Below are positions 7,282 to 12,134 of a stretch of DNA of 12,134 bases, piece after piece; position 1 is the first letter of the stretch; each line of letters opens with the position of its first letter. The notes below the pieces were generated by a model. It made no database searches, was not told the origin of the DNA, and saw only the letters and a program-made list of their open reading frames with translations. The translations under genes and the position numbers were made by a program. The DNA comes from an uncultured Acetatifactor sp. (GTDB lineage: Bacteria; Bacillota; Clostridia; Lachnospirales; Lachnospiraceae), in NCBI GenBank assembly GCA_910577035.1, contig CAJTKW010000057.1:14392-26525 (forward strand), read 5' to 3'.

Positions 7282-7310
7282 TCCGCAGGCAAATATCTTT
7301 TGCCCGCGGA
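7282..7310 (+). other. Leader hairpin upstream of yggS
   Basis: TCCGCAGGCAAA (7282-7293) and TTTGCCCGCGGA (7299-7310) pair over twelve positions with a single A-C mismatch around a five-base loop. A second small stem, TGCCG/CGGCA with a GGGA loop, follows at 7323-7336. Both lie in the predicted 5' leader of yggS, ahead of the ribosome site (GAGGAG, 7338-7343). No T-run follows, so this is not an obvious terminator. It may affect mRNA stability or translation. I recognise no known riboswitch class. Confidence 0.5.
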
Positions 7311-7354
7311 AATCGGGAGAGCTGCCGGGGACGGCATGAGGAGAAGACAGTGGT

Positions 7355-8050
7355 ATGATTCGGGAAAATATAGCGCAAACAGAGGAAAAAATCATAGAGG
7401 CATGTACGCGGACCGGACGGGACAGGGAGCAGGTATGTCTGATTGCGGTGAGCAAGACCAAGCCTTTAGAGATGCTCCGGGAGGCCTATGAGGCGGGAGT
7501 CCGGGATTTTGGGGAGAATAAGGTGCAGGAGCTGATGGAGAAGATGCCCGTTCTGCCGGAGGACATCCGCTGGCACATGATCGGCCACCTGCAGCGGAAC
7601 AAGGTGAAATATATTGTAGGGAAGGTCTGGATGATCCATAGTGTGGATTCTCTGGAGCTGGCGAAGGAAATCAGCAAAGAGGCCGTGAAAAAACAGGTAA
7701 CCGTCCGCATCCTTCTGGAGGTGAACGTGGCGGAGGAGGAAAGCAAGTTCGGCGTGACGGTACAGGAGGCCTGCGCCCTGGCGGAGGAAGCGGCAAAACT
7801 GCCGGGAATCCGGGTGGAGGGACTGATGACCATTGCACCCTTTACGGAGACACCGGAGGAAAATCGCATATATTTTAAGCGCCTGAAACAATTGTCTGTT
7901 GACATATACGATAAAAACATTGATAATATTAGTATGAATGTGCTGTCCATGGGGATGACCGGCGATTACTCTGTTGCTGTGGAGGAGGGCTCTACATATG
8001 TGAGAGTCGGAACCGGTATCTTTGGTGAGCGGAAAGGCATGGTAGTGTAA
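7355..8050 (+). CDS. YggS-family pyridoxal-phosphate-binding protein (PLPBP)
   Basis: This 231-residue protein belongs to the YggS/YlmE/PROSC family. It is a single TIM-barrel PLP carrier without known catalytic activity, involved in vitamin B6 and amino-acid homeostasis. The PLP lysine is K34 in AVSKTKP (31-37), aligning with K36 of E. coli YggS. Other family signatures are FGENKVQE (52-59), WHMIGHLQRNK (73-83), the SKFGV segment (130-134), LSMGMTGD (197-204) and VRVGTGIFG (216-224), which bind the ring and phosphate. Length is typical and no residue looks missing. It starts at ATG 7355 behind GAGGAG. SepF begins two bases after its stop, the same pairing as ylmE-sepF in Bacillus subtilis. 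The two genes probably share the promoter near 7264. Confidence 0.96.
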   Translation: MIRENIAQTEEKIIEACTRTGRDREQVCLIAVSKTKPLEMLREAYEAGVRDFGENKVQELMEKMPVLPEDIRWHMIGHLQRNKVKYIVGKVWMIHSVDSLELAKEISKEAVKKQVTVRILLEVNVAEEESKFGVTVQEACALAEEAAKLPGIRVEGLMTIAPFTETPEENRIYFKRLKQLSVDIYDKNIDNISMNVLSMGMTGDYSVAVEEGSTYVRVGTGIFGERKGMVV

Positions 8051-8052
8051 AT

Positions 8053-8583
8053 ATGGGAGTAATGGACAAGTTCTTAAATTACATGAAGCTGAACGGCGAG
8101 GATGACGACGAGTACTTCGACGAAGATTATCTTGACGACGATGAGGAGATAGAGGCACCGCCTTCCAGAAAGGCACAATCACAGAAGCTGAAGGAGGACG
8201 AGCCGGCAGACGACCGGGCCGTGAGAAAGACTGCCCCCACCAGCAAGATCACCCCTATCAAGCAGCCTGCGGCCAGAAGATCTGCCGGCAGCAACGGCAT
8301 GGAAGTATGTGTGATTAAGCCGACATCCGTGGAGGATGCAAGAGAGATTACGGAGACCCTTCTGGCCAACAGGACCGTGGTCCTGAACCTGGAGGGGCTG
8401 GATGTGGATATTGCCCAGCGGATCATTGATTTCACCAGCGGTTCCTGCTATGCCATTTCCGGCAATCTGCAGAAGGTTTCTCATTACATTTTTATTATTA
8501 CCCCTGCAAGCGTGGATATTTCAGGTGACTTTCAGGATATTTTCGGCGGTTCCTTTGATATGCCGATCAACAACAATCATTAG
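8053..8583 (+). CDS. sepF: Cell division protein SepF
   Basis: SepF anchors FtsZ filaments to the membrane and organises them during septum formation in Gram-positive bacteria. The 176-residue protein has the expected three parts. First is a short amphipathic membrane-targeting helix (MGVMDKFLNYMKL, 1-13). Next comes a long linker, very acidic at 15-34 and then basic and proline-containing to about residue 80. Last is the conserved SepF/DUF552 domain from about 83 to 165, including DAREITETLL, VVLNLEGLD and IDFTSGSCYAISG. The start at 8053 keeps the typical N-terminal helix. No good ribosome site precedes it and the yggS stop is only two bases away, so translation is probably coupled. A hairpin at 8635-8655 may end this transcript. 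Confidence 0.96.
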   Translation: MGVMDKFLNYMKLNGEDDDEYFDEDYLDDDEEIEAPPSRKAQSQKLKEDEPADDRAVRKTAPTSKITPIKQPAARRSAGSNGMEVCVIKPTSVEDAREITETLLANRTVVLNLEGLDVDIAQRIIDFTSGSCYAISGNLQKVSHYIFIITPASVDISGDFQDIFGGSFDMPINNNH

Positions 8584-8602
8584 GCCGGTATCCTCCGGTC
8601 TG

Positions 8603-8616
8603 CAGGAATTTTCCTG
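8603..8616 (+). repeat. Short inverted repeat downstream of sepF
   Basis: CAGGAA (8603-8608) and TTCCTG (8611-8616) are exact inverse complements two bases apart, folding as a five-pair stem with a four-base loop. It lies between the sepF stop and the larger hairpin at 8635. It could be part of the sepF 3' untranslated structure or a small protein-binding site; nothing decides between them. Confidence 0.4.
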
Positions 8617-8634
8617 TCGGAATGAGGAAACGTG

Positions 8635-8657
8635 AGAGTCCGCCCTGCGGGCTCTTT
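8635..8657 (+). terminator. Hairpin after sepF, possible terminator
   Basis: AGAGTCCGC (8635-8643) pairs with GCGGGCTCT (8647-8655) around a three-base loop, giving nine pairs with one wobble, followed by only a short TT tail. The GC-rich stem and its position after sepF fit a weak intrinsic terminator; the short T-run argues for partial read-through into aroB. Confidence 0.5.
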
Positions 8658-8700
8658 GAGTATCATATCATATTAGAATGAGTATCATATCATATTACAA
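8657..8700 (+). repeat. 22-bp tandem direct repeat upstream of aroB
   Basis: Two adjacent 22-base copies, 8657-8678 and 8679-8700, differ at one position (G at 8676, C at 8698). Each contains shorter five-base units (TATCA, TATCA, TATTA). Each copy with the following T ends in a -10-like hexamer, TAGAAT (8674-8679) and TACAAT (8696-8701), but no convincing -35 is spaced correctly. The junction creates an ATG at 8678 in frame with aroB. Confidence 0.9.
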
Positions 8701-8702
8701 TC

Positions 8703-8708
8703 GGGAGA
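8703..8708 (+). promoter_or_regulatory. Ribosome binding site deciding the aroB start
   Basis: GGGAGA lies eight bases before the ATG at 8717. The upstream in-frame ATG at 8678 sits inside the tandem repeat with no purine-rich site before it, so 8717 is the favoured start. Confidence 0.65.
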
Positions 8709-8716
8709 ACGGAAAC

Positions 8717-9826
8717 ATGTCGGAGAGATTATCGATTCTGTATGAAAAGAAGCCCTGCTACGATATTGTATTTACCAGGGGATTTCAGGAGCTTTTGACG
8801 GAGCTGGAAGCTCTGGGGCTGGAAAACAGAAGGGTTTGTATTGTTACGGACTCCAAGGTGGATGAAATTTACGGGGACCAGGTACTTGTTCTCCTGCAGG
8901 GAAAGTGCCTGAAGGCGGTAAAGTATGCTTTTCCCCGGGGGGAAGAAAATAAAACCCTGGATACGGTCAGGGAAGCATACCGTTTTCTGATCGAAGAGGA
9001 ATTTGACAGAAAGGATCTGCTGCTGGCCCTGGGGGGAGGAGTGGTGGGGGATACCACCGGCTTTATCGCGGCCACCTACTTAAGGGGCGTAGATTTTGTG
9101 CAGGTGCCTACCACGCTGTTATCCCAGGCGGACAGCAGTATCGGCGGTAAGACCGGTGTGGATTTCGACGGATACAAGAATATGGTAGGGGCCTTTAAAA
9201 TGCCAAGGCTTGTCTATATGAATCTGGAAACTCTGACGACCCTGGAAGACAGGCAGTATTTTTCCGGTTTTGCGGAGATTATGAAGCATGGGCTGATCCG
9301 GGATGCGGCATTTTACGAATGGCTGATTCAAAATATGTATGAGATCTGCGAGAGAGATATGGATGTGCTGCAGGAAATGCTGATGCGCAGCTGTATGGTG
9401 AAGAAGCTGGTGGTGGAAAAGGATCCGACGGAGAAGGGTGACCGGGCGCTGCTGAACTTCGGCCATACCATAGGACATGCCGTGGAGAAGGCAAAGCATT
9501 TTGAATTGTTTCATGGCGAATGCGTGGCTCTGGGCGCGGTGGCTGCGGCGTACATTTCCTGGAAGCGGGAGCTGCTGTCCATGGAGGAGTATTACGAGAT
9601 CAGGGATATGTTTGTCCCCTTTAACCTGCCTATTACAGTGGACGGGATCGATCCCAAGGAAGTCTTAAGATTGACGAAATCCGACAAAAAGATGGAATCG
9701 GGAAAGATCCGATTCGTGCTGCTGAAAAAAATAGGACGGGCGGTGACGGACACAACGGTGACGGAGGAAGAGATTCTGGCCGCAATCAATGAAATATATT
9801 TCAGTGAAGAGGATGCCCATGCTTAA
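8717..9826 (+). CDS. aroB: 3-dehydroquinate synthase
   Basis: AroB converts DAHP to 3-dehydroquinate, the second step of the shikimate pathway, using NAD and a divalent metal such as zinc in the cytoplasm. The 369-residue protein is a normal length. Visible motifs are the NAD-binding LGGGVVGD (105-112), the highly conserved VPTTLLSQADSSIGGKTGV (130-148), NMVGAF (155-160) and GFAEIMKHG (184-192). The metal ligands by homology are E187, H250 in NFGHTIGHA, and H266 in FHGE. DKKMESGKIRFVLL follows near the C-terminus. The ATG at 8717 is chosen for its ribosome site; starting at 8678 would add 13 residues encoded partly by the tandem repeat. The following lspA start overlaps the end of this gene, so aroB, lspA and the rluD-type gene are probably one operon although their functions are unrelated. 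No other aro gene is in the window. Confidence 0.97.
   Translation: MSERLSILYEKKPCYDIVFTRGFQELLTELEALGLENRRVCIVTDSKVDEIYGDQVLVLLQGKCLKAVKYAFPRGEENKTLDTVREAYRFLIEEEFDRKDLLLALGGGVVGDTTGFIAATYLRGVDFVQVPTTLLSQADSSIGGKTGVDFDGYKNMVGAFKMPRLVYMNLETLTTLEDRQYFSGFAEIMKHGLIRDAAFYEWLIQNMYEICERDMDVLQEMLMRSCMVKKLVVEKDPTEKGDRALLNFGHTIGHAVEKAKHFELFHGECVALGAVAAAYISWKRELLSMEEYYEIRDMFVPFNLPITVDGIDPKEVLRLTKSDKKMESGKIRFVLLKKIGRAVTDTTVTEEEILAAINEIYFSEEDAHA
9806..9812 (+). promoter_or_regulatory. Ribosome binding site deciding the lspA start
   Basis: GAAGAGG ends six bases before the ATG at 9819. Other in-frame ATGs at 9789 and 9813 either lack a site or directly abut this one. The site lies within the last codons of aroB. 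Confidence 0.6.
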
Positions 9827-10361
9827 AAAGAATCAAAAACGGATGAAAATAATTATGCTGCTGGTGGATCTGGTTGTGGCGGGGCTGCTGCTTGTGCTGG
9901 ACCAGTTTACCAAATATCTGGCAATACTGCACTTAAAAGACAGTCAGGCCTATGTTTTGATCGACGGTGTGCTGGAATTAAAATATCTGGAAAACAGAGG
10001 ATCGGCTTTCGGCATGCTGCAGAATCAGAAAGTTTTTATCCTCTTTGTCGGTTTCGTATTTCTGGCGGTGATCCTGTTTTTCCTGTTCAAGCTGCCCGTT
10101 GAAAAAAAGTTCAGAATCGTGCACATTCTGCTGGCGGCGGTGGTCGCCGGTGGGCTGGGAAACATGATAGATCGCTTCCGTTTTGACTATGTGGTGGATT
10201 TTATCTACTTTGTACTGATTAATTTCCCGGTTTTTAACGTGGCAGATTGTTATATCGTGGTCTCCGTAATCGGGTTGTTTATCCTGTTTTTGTTTGTGTT
10301 CCAGGAGAAGGATCTGGAATTTCTGAATTTTAAACAGAATAAATACAGGGAAATGAAATAG
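9819..10361 (+). CDS. lspA: Lipoprotein signal peptidase II
   Basis: LspA is the membrane aspartyl protease that cleaves prolipoprotein signal peptides just before the lipidated cysteine. With the start at 9819 it has 180 residues, a usual length, and four membrane segments at about 11-28, 70-90, 100-116 and 140-162. Conserved motifs are DQFTKYLA (28-35), ENRGSAFG (58-65), GGLGNMIDRF (111-120), VVDFIYF (125-131) and FPVFNVADCYI (136-146). The catalytic pair is D118 and D143, corresponding to the known Asp dyad of the family. The N-terminus is lysine-rich. The start codon overlaps the aroB stop by eight bases and the next gene begins three bases after the stop, so all three are likely cotranscribed. 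The three predicted lipoproteins in this window would be substrates. Confidence 0.96.
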   Translation: MLKKNQKRMKIIMLLVDLVVAGLLLVLDQFTKYLAILHLKDSQAYVLIDGVLELKYLENRGSAFGMLQNQKVFILFVGFVFLAVILFFLFKLPVEKKFRIVHILLAAVVAGGLGNMIDRFRFDYVVDFIYFVLINFPVFNVADCYIVVSVIGLFILFLFVFQEKDLEFLNFKQNKYREMK

Positions 10362-10364
10362 GAT

Positions 10365-11282
10365 ATGGACAGATTTTGCTTTGAAATCACGGAGAGGGAA
10401 GAAAACGAGAGAATCGACAGGTGCCTTGCGCTGCTGATGGATACCCTGTCCCGTTCGTATATTCAGAAAATGATAAGTGCCGGCAACGTCAATGTCAACG
10501 GTGAACCCGTGAAGGCCAGTTACAGGGTAAGGCCGGAGGACCGGGTGGAATTTGAGCTGCCGGAGGCGGTTGAGCCGGAGATTGTGCCGGAGAATATTCC
10601 CCTGGAGATTCTGTATGAGGACAACGATGTGATCGTGGTCAACAAGCCCAAGGGCATGGTGGTGCATCCGGCGGCGGGGCATTACAGCGGCACCCTGGTC
10701 AATGCCCTGATGTACCACTGCGGGGACAGTCTCTCCGGGATCAACGGAGTTATGCGTCCCGGCATCGTCCACCGCATTGACAGGGACACTACAGGGTCAG
10801 TCATTGTCTGTAAAAATGATGCCGCCCATAATTGTATTGCCGGGCAGCTGAAGGAACATACCGTGGTCCGGCGTTACGAGGCCATCTGCCAGGGTGTGTT
10901 GAAGGAGGATAACGGCACCATAGACAGGCCCATCGGCAGGCATCCCACGGAACGAAAGAAAATGGCGGTAAACGAACGGAACGGGAAGCGGGCGGTAACC
11001 CATTACAGAGTGCTGGAGCGCTTTCGGGATTACACCCATATCGAATGTGTGCTGGAGACGGGCAGAACCCATCAGATTCGGGTCCACATGGCCAGCATCG
11101 GCCATCCGCTGCTGGGGGATGAGGTCTATGCCGGCAGCCGGAAATGCCCTTACCGTTTACAGGGCCAGACACTGCATGCAAAGATCCTGGGCTTCAGGCA
11201 TCCTTCTACGGGGGAATACATCGAGACCTGTGCGCCCCTGCCGGAGTATTTCCTGCATCTGCTGCATACGATGGCGGGGTAA
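10365..11282 (+). CDS. RluA/RluD-family pseudouridine synthase
   Basis: This enzyme isomerises uridine to pseudouridine in RNA, probably in 23S rRNA. The 305 residues hold an N-terminal S4 RNA-binding domain (about 16-65, ERIDRCLALLM, RSYIQKMISAGNV) and an RluA-type catalytic domain. The signature HRIDRDTTG is at 136-144 with the catalytic Asp D139, the same number as in E. coli RluD. Further family motifs are NKPKGMVVHP (93-102), GRHPTERKKM (191-200) and GRTHQIRVHM (233-242). The S4 domain and lspA adjacency fit the RluD/YlyB branch, since B. subtilis ylyB also follows lspA, but the exact target uridines cannot be read from sequence. The ribosome site is weak (AGGAT just before the ATG), so translation is probably coupled to lspA three bases upstream. 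A hairpin with six T follows. Confidence 0.94.
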   Translation: MDRFCFEITEREENERIDRCLALLMDTLSRSYIQKMISAGNVNVNGEPVKASYRVRPEDRVEFELPEAVEPEIVPENIPLEILYEDNDVIVVNKPKGMVVHPAAGHYSGTLVNALMYHCGDSLSGINGVMRPGIVHRIDRDTTGSVIVCKNDAAHNCIAGQLKEHTVVRRYEAICQGVLKEDNGTIDRPIGRHPTERKKMAVNERNGKRAVTHYRVLERFRDYTHIECVLETGRTHQIRVHMASIGHPLLGDEVYAGSRKCPYRLQGQTLHAKILGFRHPSTGEYIETCAPLPEYFLHLLHTMAG

Positions 11283-11283
11283 T

Positions 11284-11319
11284 GGCATCCGGGCTGCGCT
11301 GATTCTGTGATGCTTTTTT
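11284..11319 (+). terminator. Likely intrinsic terminator of the aroB-lspA-rluD operon
   Basis: GGCATC (11284-11289) can pair with GATGCT (11309-11314, one wobble), followed by a run of six T at 11314-11319. The stem is short and the loop long (19 bases), so strength is uncertain. The T-run and its position right after the stop codon support a terminator. Confidence 0.5.
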
Positions 11320-11330
11320 GCGTCAATATC

Positions 11331-11359
11331 TTGTGTAACGTGACAATTTAGTGTATAAT
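11331..11359 (+). promoter_or_regulatory. Candidate promoter for the cytidylate kinase-like gene
   Basis: A perfect TATAAT lies at 11354-11359 with TTGTGT (11331-11336, three of six consensus bases) 17 bases upstream. It sits just after the T-run of the preceding terminator and about 50 bases before the next start codon, as expected for a separate transcript. Confidence 0.6.
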
Positions 11360-11410
11360 TATAGCAGGTGAAGCAATTTACAGACTATAGGCGGAAGAGA
11401 GGTAGGCAGA

Positions 11411-12049
11411 ATGAATACAGTGATTACAATCGGAAGGCAGTTTGGCTCCGCAGGGCGTGAAATCGGTGAAAAGGTAGCGGAATATTTCGGTATCACCTGT
11501 TACGACAAGGAGCTTTTGACCAGGGCGGCAAAGGAGAGCGGCTTCTGTGAGGAAATGATTCAGAATCATGACGAGCGTCCCACAAATTCCTTTCTGTATA
11601 ATCTGGTAATGGACACCTATTCCTTCGGTTACAACGCGTCTTCCTTTGTGGATATGCCCATCAGCCACAAGGTTTTTCTGGCGCAGTTCGACACCATTAA
11701 GAAGATTGCCGAGGAGGGCCCCTGCGTCATTGTAGGCCGTTGTGCGGATTATGCCCTGGCAGACAGTGATAATGTGGTGAAGCTGTTCATATATGCCGAC
11801 AATGAGACCAAGATCCGGCGTATTATGGAGAGATACCACTTAAGCGAGGCAAAGGCCAGGGATATGATTATCAAGAAGGATAAGCAGCGCCAGAGTTATT
11901 ACAACTACTATTCTTCAAAGAAATGGGGCCGCGCCGACAGCTACGACCTCTGCATCAACAGCAGCGTGCTGGGGGTAGAGGGCACAGTGAGGCTGATCGT
12001 GCAGTACATTGAAGACTTTGAGAAGAGAAGCGCAGACACAGGCAAATAG
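11411..12049 (+). CDS. Cytidylate kinase-like protein (Cytidylate_kin2 family)
   Basis: This is a 212-residue P-loop kinase-like protein of the family often annotated as cytidylate kinase-like, distinct from the canonical Cmk. The N-terminal strand and loop read ITIGRQFGSAGREIG (5-19). The Walker A lysine position holds R16, as is usual for this family. A second nucleotide-binding strand is GPCVIVGRCADYAL (103-116). LFIYADNETKIRRIMERY (125-142) resembles the lid region, and YYNYYSSKKWG (163-173) is a strongly family-typical C-terminal motif. The substrate is not established; CMP phosphorylation is a guess from the name. It starts at ATG 11411 behind a purine-rich site (GAGAGGTAGG) and has its own promoter, so it is probably a single-gene unit. 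The next gene is beyond the window. Confidence 0.85.
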   Translation: MNTVITIGRQFGSAGREIGEKVAEYFGITCYDKELLTRAAKESGFCEEMIQNHDERPTNSFLYNLVMDTYSFGYNASSFVDMPISHKVFLAQFDTIKKIAEEGPCVIVGRCADYALADSDNVVKLFIYADNETKIRRIMERYHLSEAKARDMIIKKDKQRQSYYNYYSSKKWGRADSYDLCINSSVLGVEGTVRLIVQYIEDFEKRSADTGK

Positions 12050-12134
12050 ATGTCAGGAAACATGGAAAAAAATTAAAATAGTGTCAAGCATTTTTGAAAA
12101 TGTCCCGAAAAATTTGCAACAAAAGCCTTGGACG

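Noticed and set aside
7466..8182. A 238-codon open frame on the minus strand across yggS and the start of sepF
   Set aside because: It lies antisense to two well-supported genes, shows no recognisable family motif, and is His/Arg/Leu-rich as expected for a shadow of GC-biased coding sequence.
8679..8701. A promoter for aroB within the tandem repeat
   Set aside because: The -10-like hexamers have no -35 at a proper distance, and a start from the second copy would fall at the ribosome site, leaving almost no leader.
9978..10772. A 264-codon minus-strand open frame across lspA and the pseudouridine synthase gene
   Set aside because: It is antisense to two genes with complete catalytic motifs, and its His/Gln-rich composition is typical of an antisense shadow.
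12082..12087. A perfect minus-strand TTGACA near the right edge
   Set aside because: No acceptable -10 lies 16-18 bases away (best three of six matches), and a minus-strand transcript would run antisense into the kinase-like gene.
12089..12102. Small CATTTT/AAAATG inverted repeat after the last gene
   Set aside because: All but the outer pair are A-T, the loop is only two bases, and the region is A/T-rich, so chance is a sufficient explanation. The whole 12050-12134 tail shows no gene or convincing signal.

Overview
The window looks like chromosomal DNA from a Gram-positive Clostridia member, most likely Lachnospiraceae-like. The evidence is a SepF cell-division protein, a lipoprotein penicillin-binding carboxypeptidase, Cytidylate_kin2-type kinase and HlyD-like/YggS/SepF neighbourhood, strong AGGAGG-type ribosome sites, several GTG starts, and moderate to fairly high GC with many codons ending in G or C. 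All real genes are on the + strand. No tRNA, rRNA, insertion sequence, CRISPR array or replication origin was found.

Layout. (1) 1-1062: the tail of an unknown gene overlaps a lipoprotein DD-carboxypeptidase. (2) 1065-1544: a candidate promoter with a small inverted repeat precedes a 139-residue P-loop protein, which is followed by a weak hairpin. (3) 1660-7185: four co-directional genes with little or no spacing. These are an HlyD-like membrane protein, a truncated GNAT acetyltransferase, a CapA-family lipoprotein and a large solute-binding-type lipoprotein with a long N-terminal extension. (4) 7186-7354: a perfect GAAA-loop hairpin, a candidate promoter and a structured leader. (5) 7355-8583: yggS and sepF, two bases apart. 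(6) 8584-8716: a hairpin and a 22-bp tandem repeat. (7) 8717-11282: aroB, lspA and an rluD-type gene, tightly packed. (8) 11283-12134: a terminator, a promoter, a cytidylate kinase-like gene and a short non-coding tail.

The common theme is the cell envelope. The window encodes peptidoglycan trimming (DD-carboxypeptidase), divisome assembly (SepF with its usual neighbour YggS), a membrane adaptor-like protein, three predicted lipoproteins, and the signal peptidase II (LspA) that would process them. AroB (shikimate pathway), the pseudouridine synthase and the kinase-like gene are housekeeping genes embedded in the same stretch.

The most accessory-looking part is 3073-7185. There a broken acetyltransferase and two lipoprotein genes lie between the HlyD-like gene and yggS-sepF. 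From general knowledge of Lachnospiraceae these flanking genes are often adjacent, so this may be a lineage-specific insertion. That is an inference that needs genome comparison. No clear new multi-gene system was identified. The best candidates for a second look are that cassette, the orphan solute-binding-type lipoprotein, and the structured non-coding regions around yggS and aroB.
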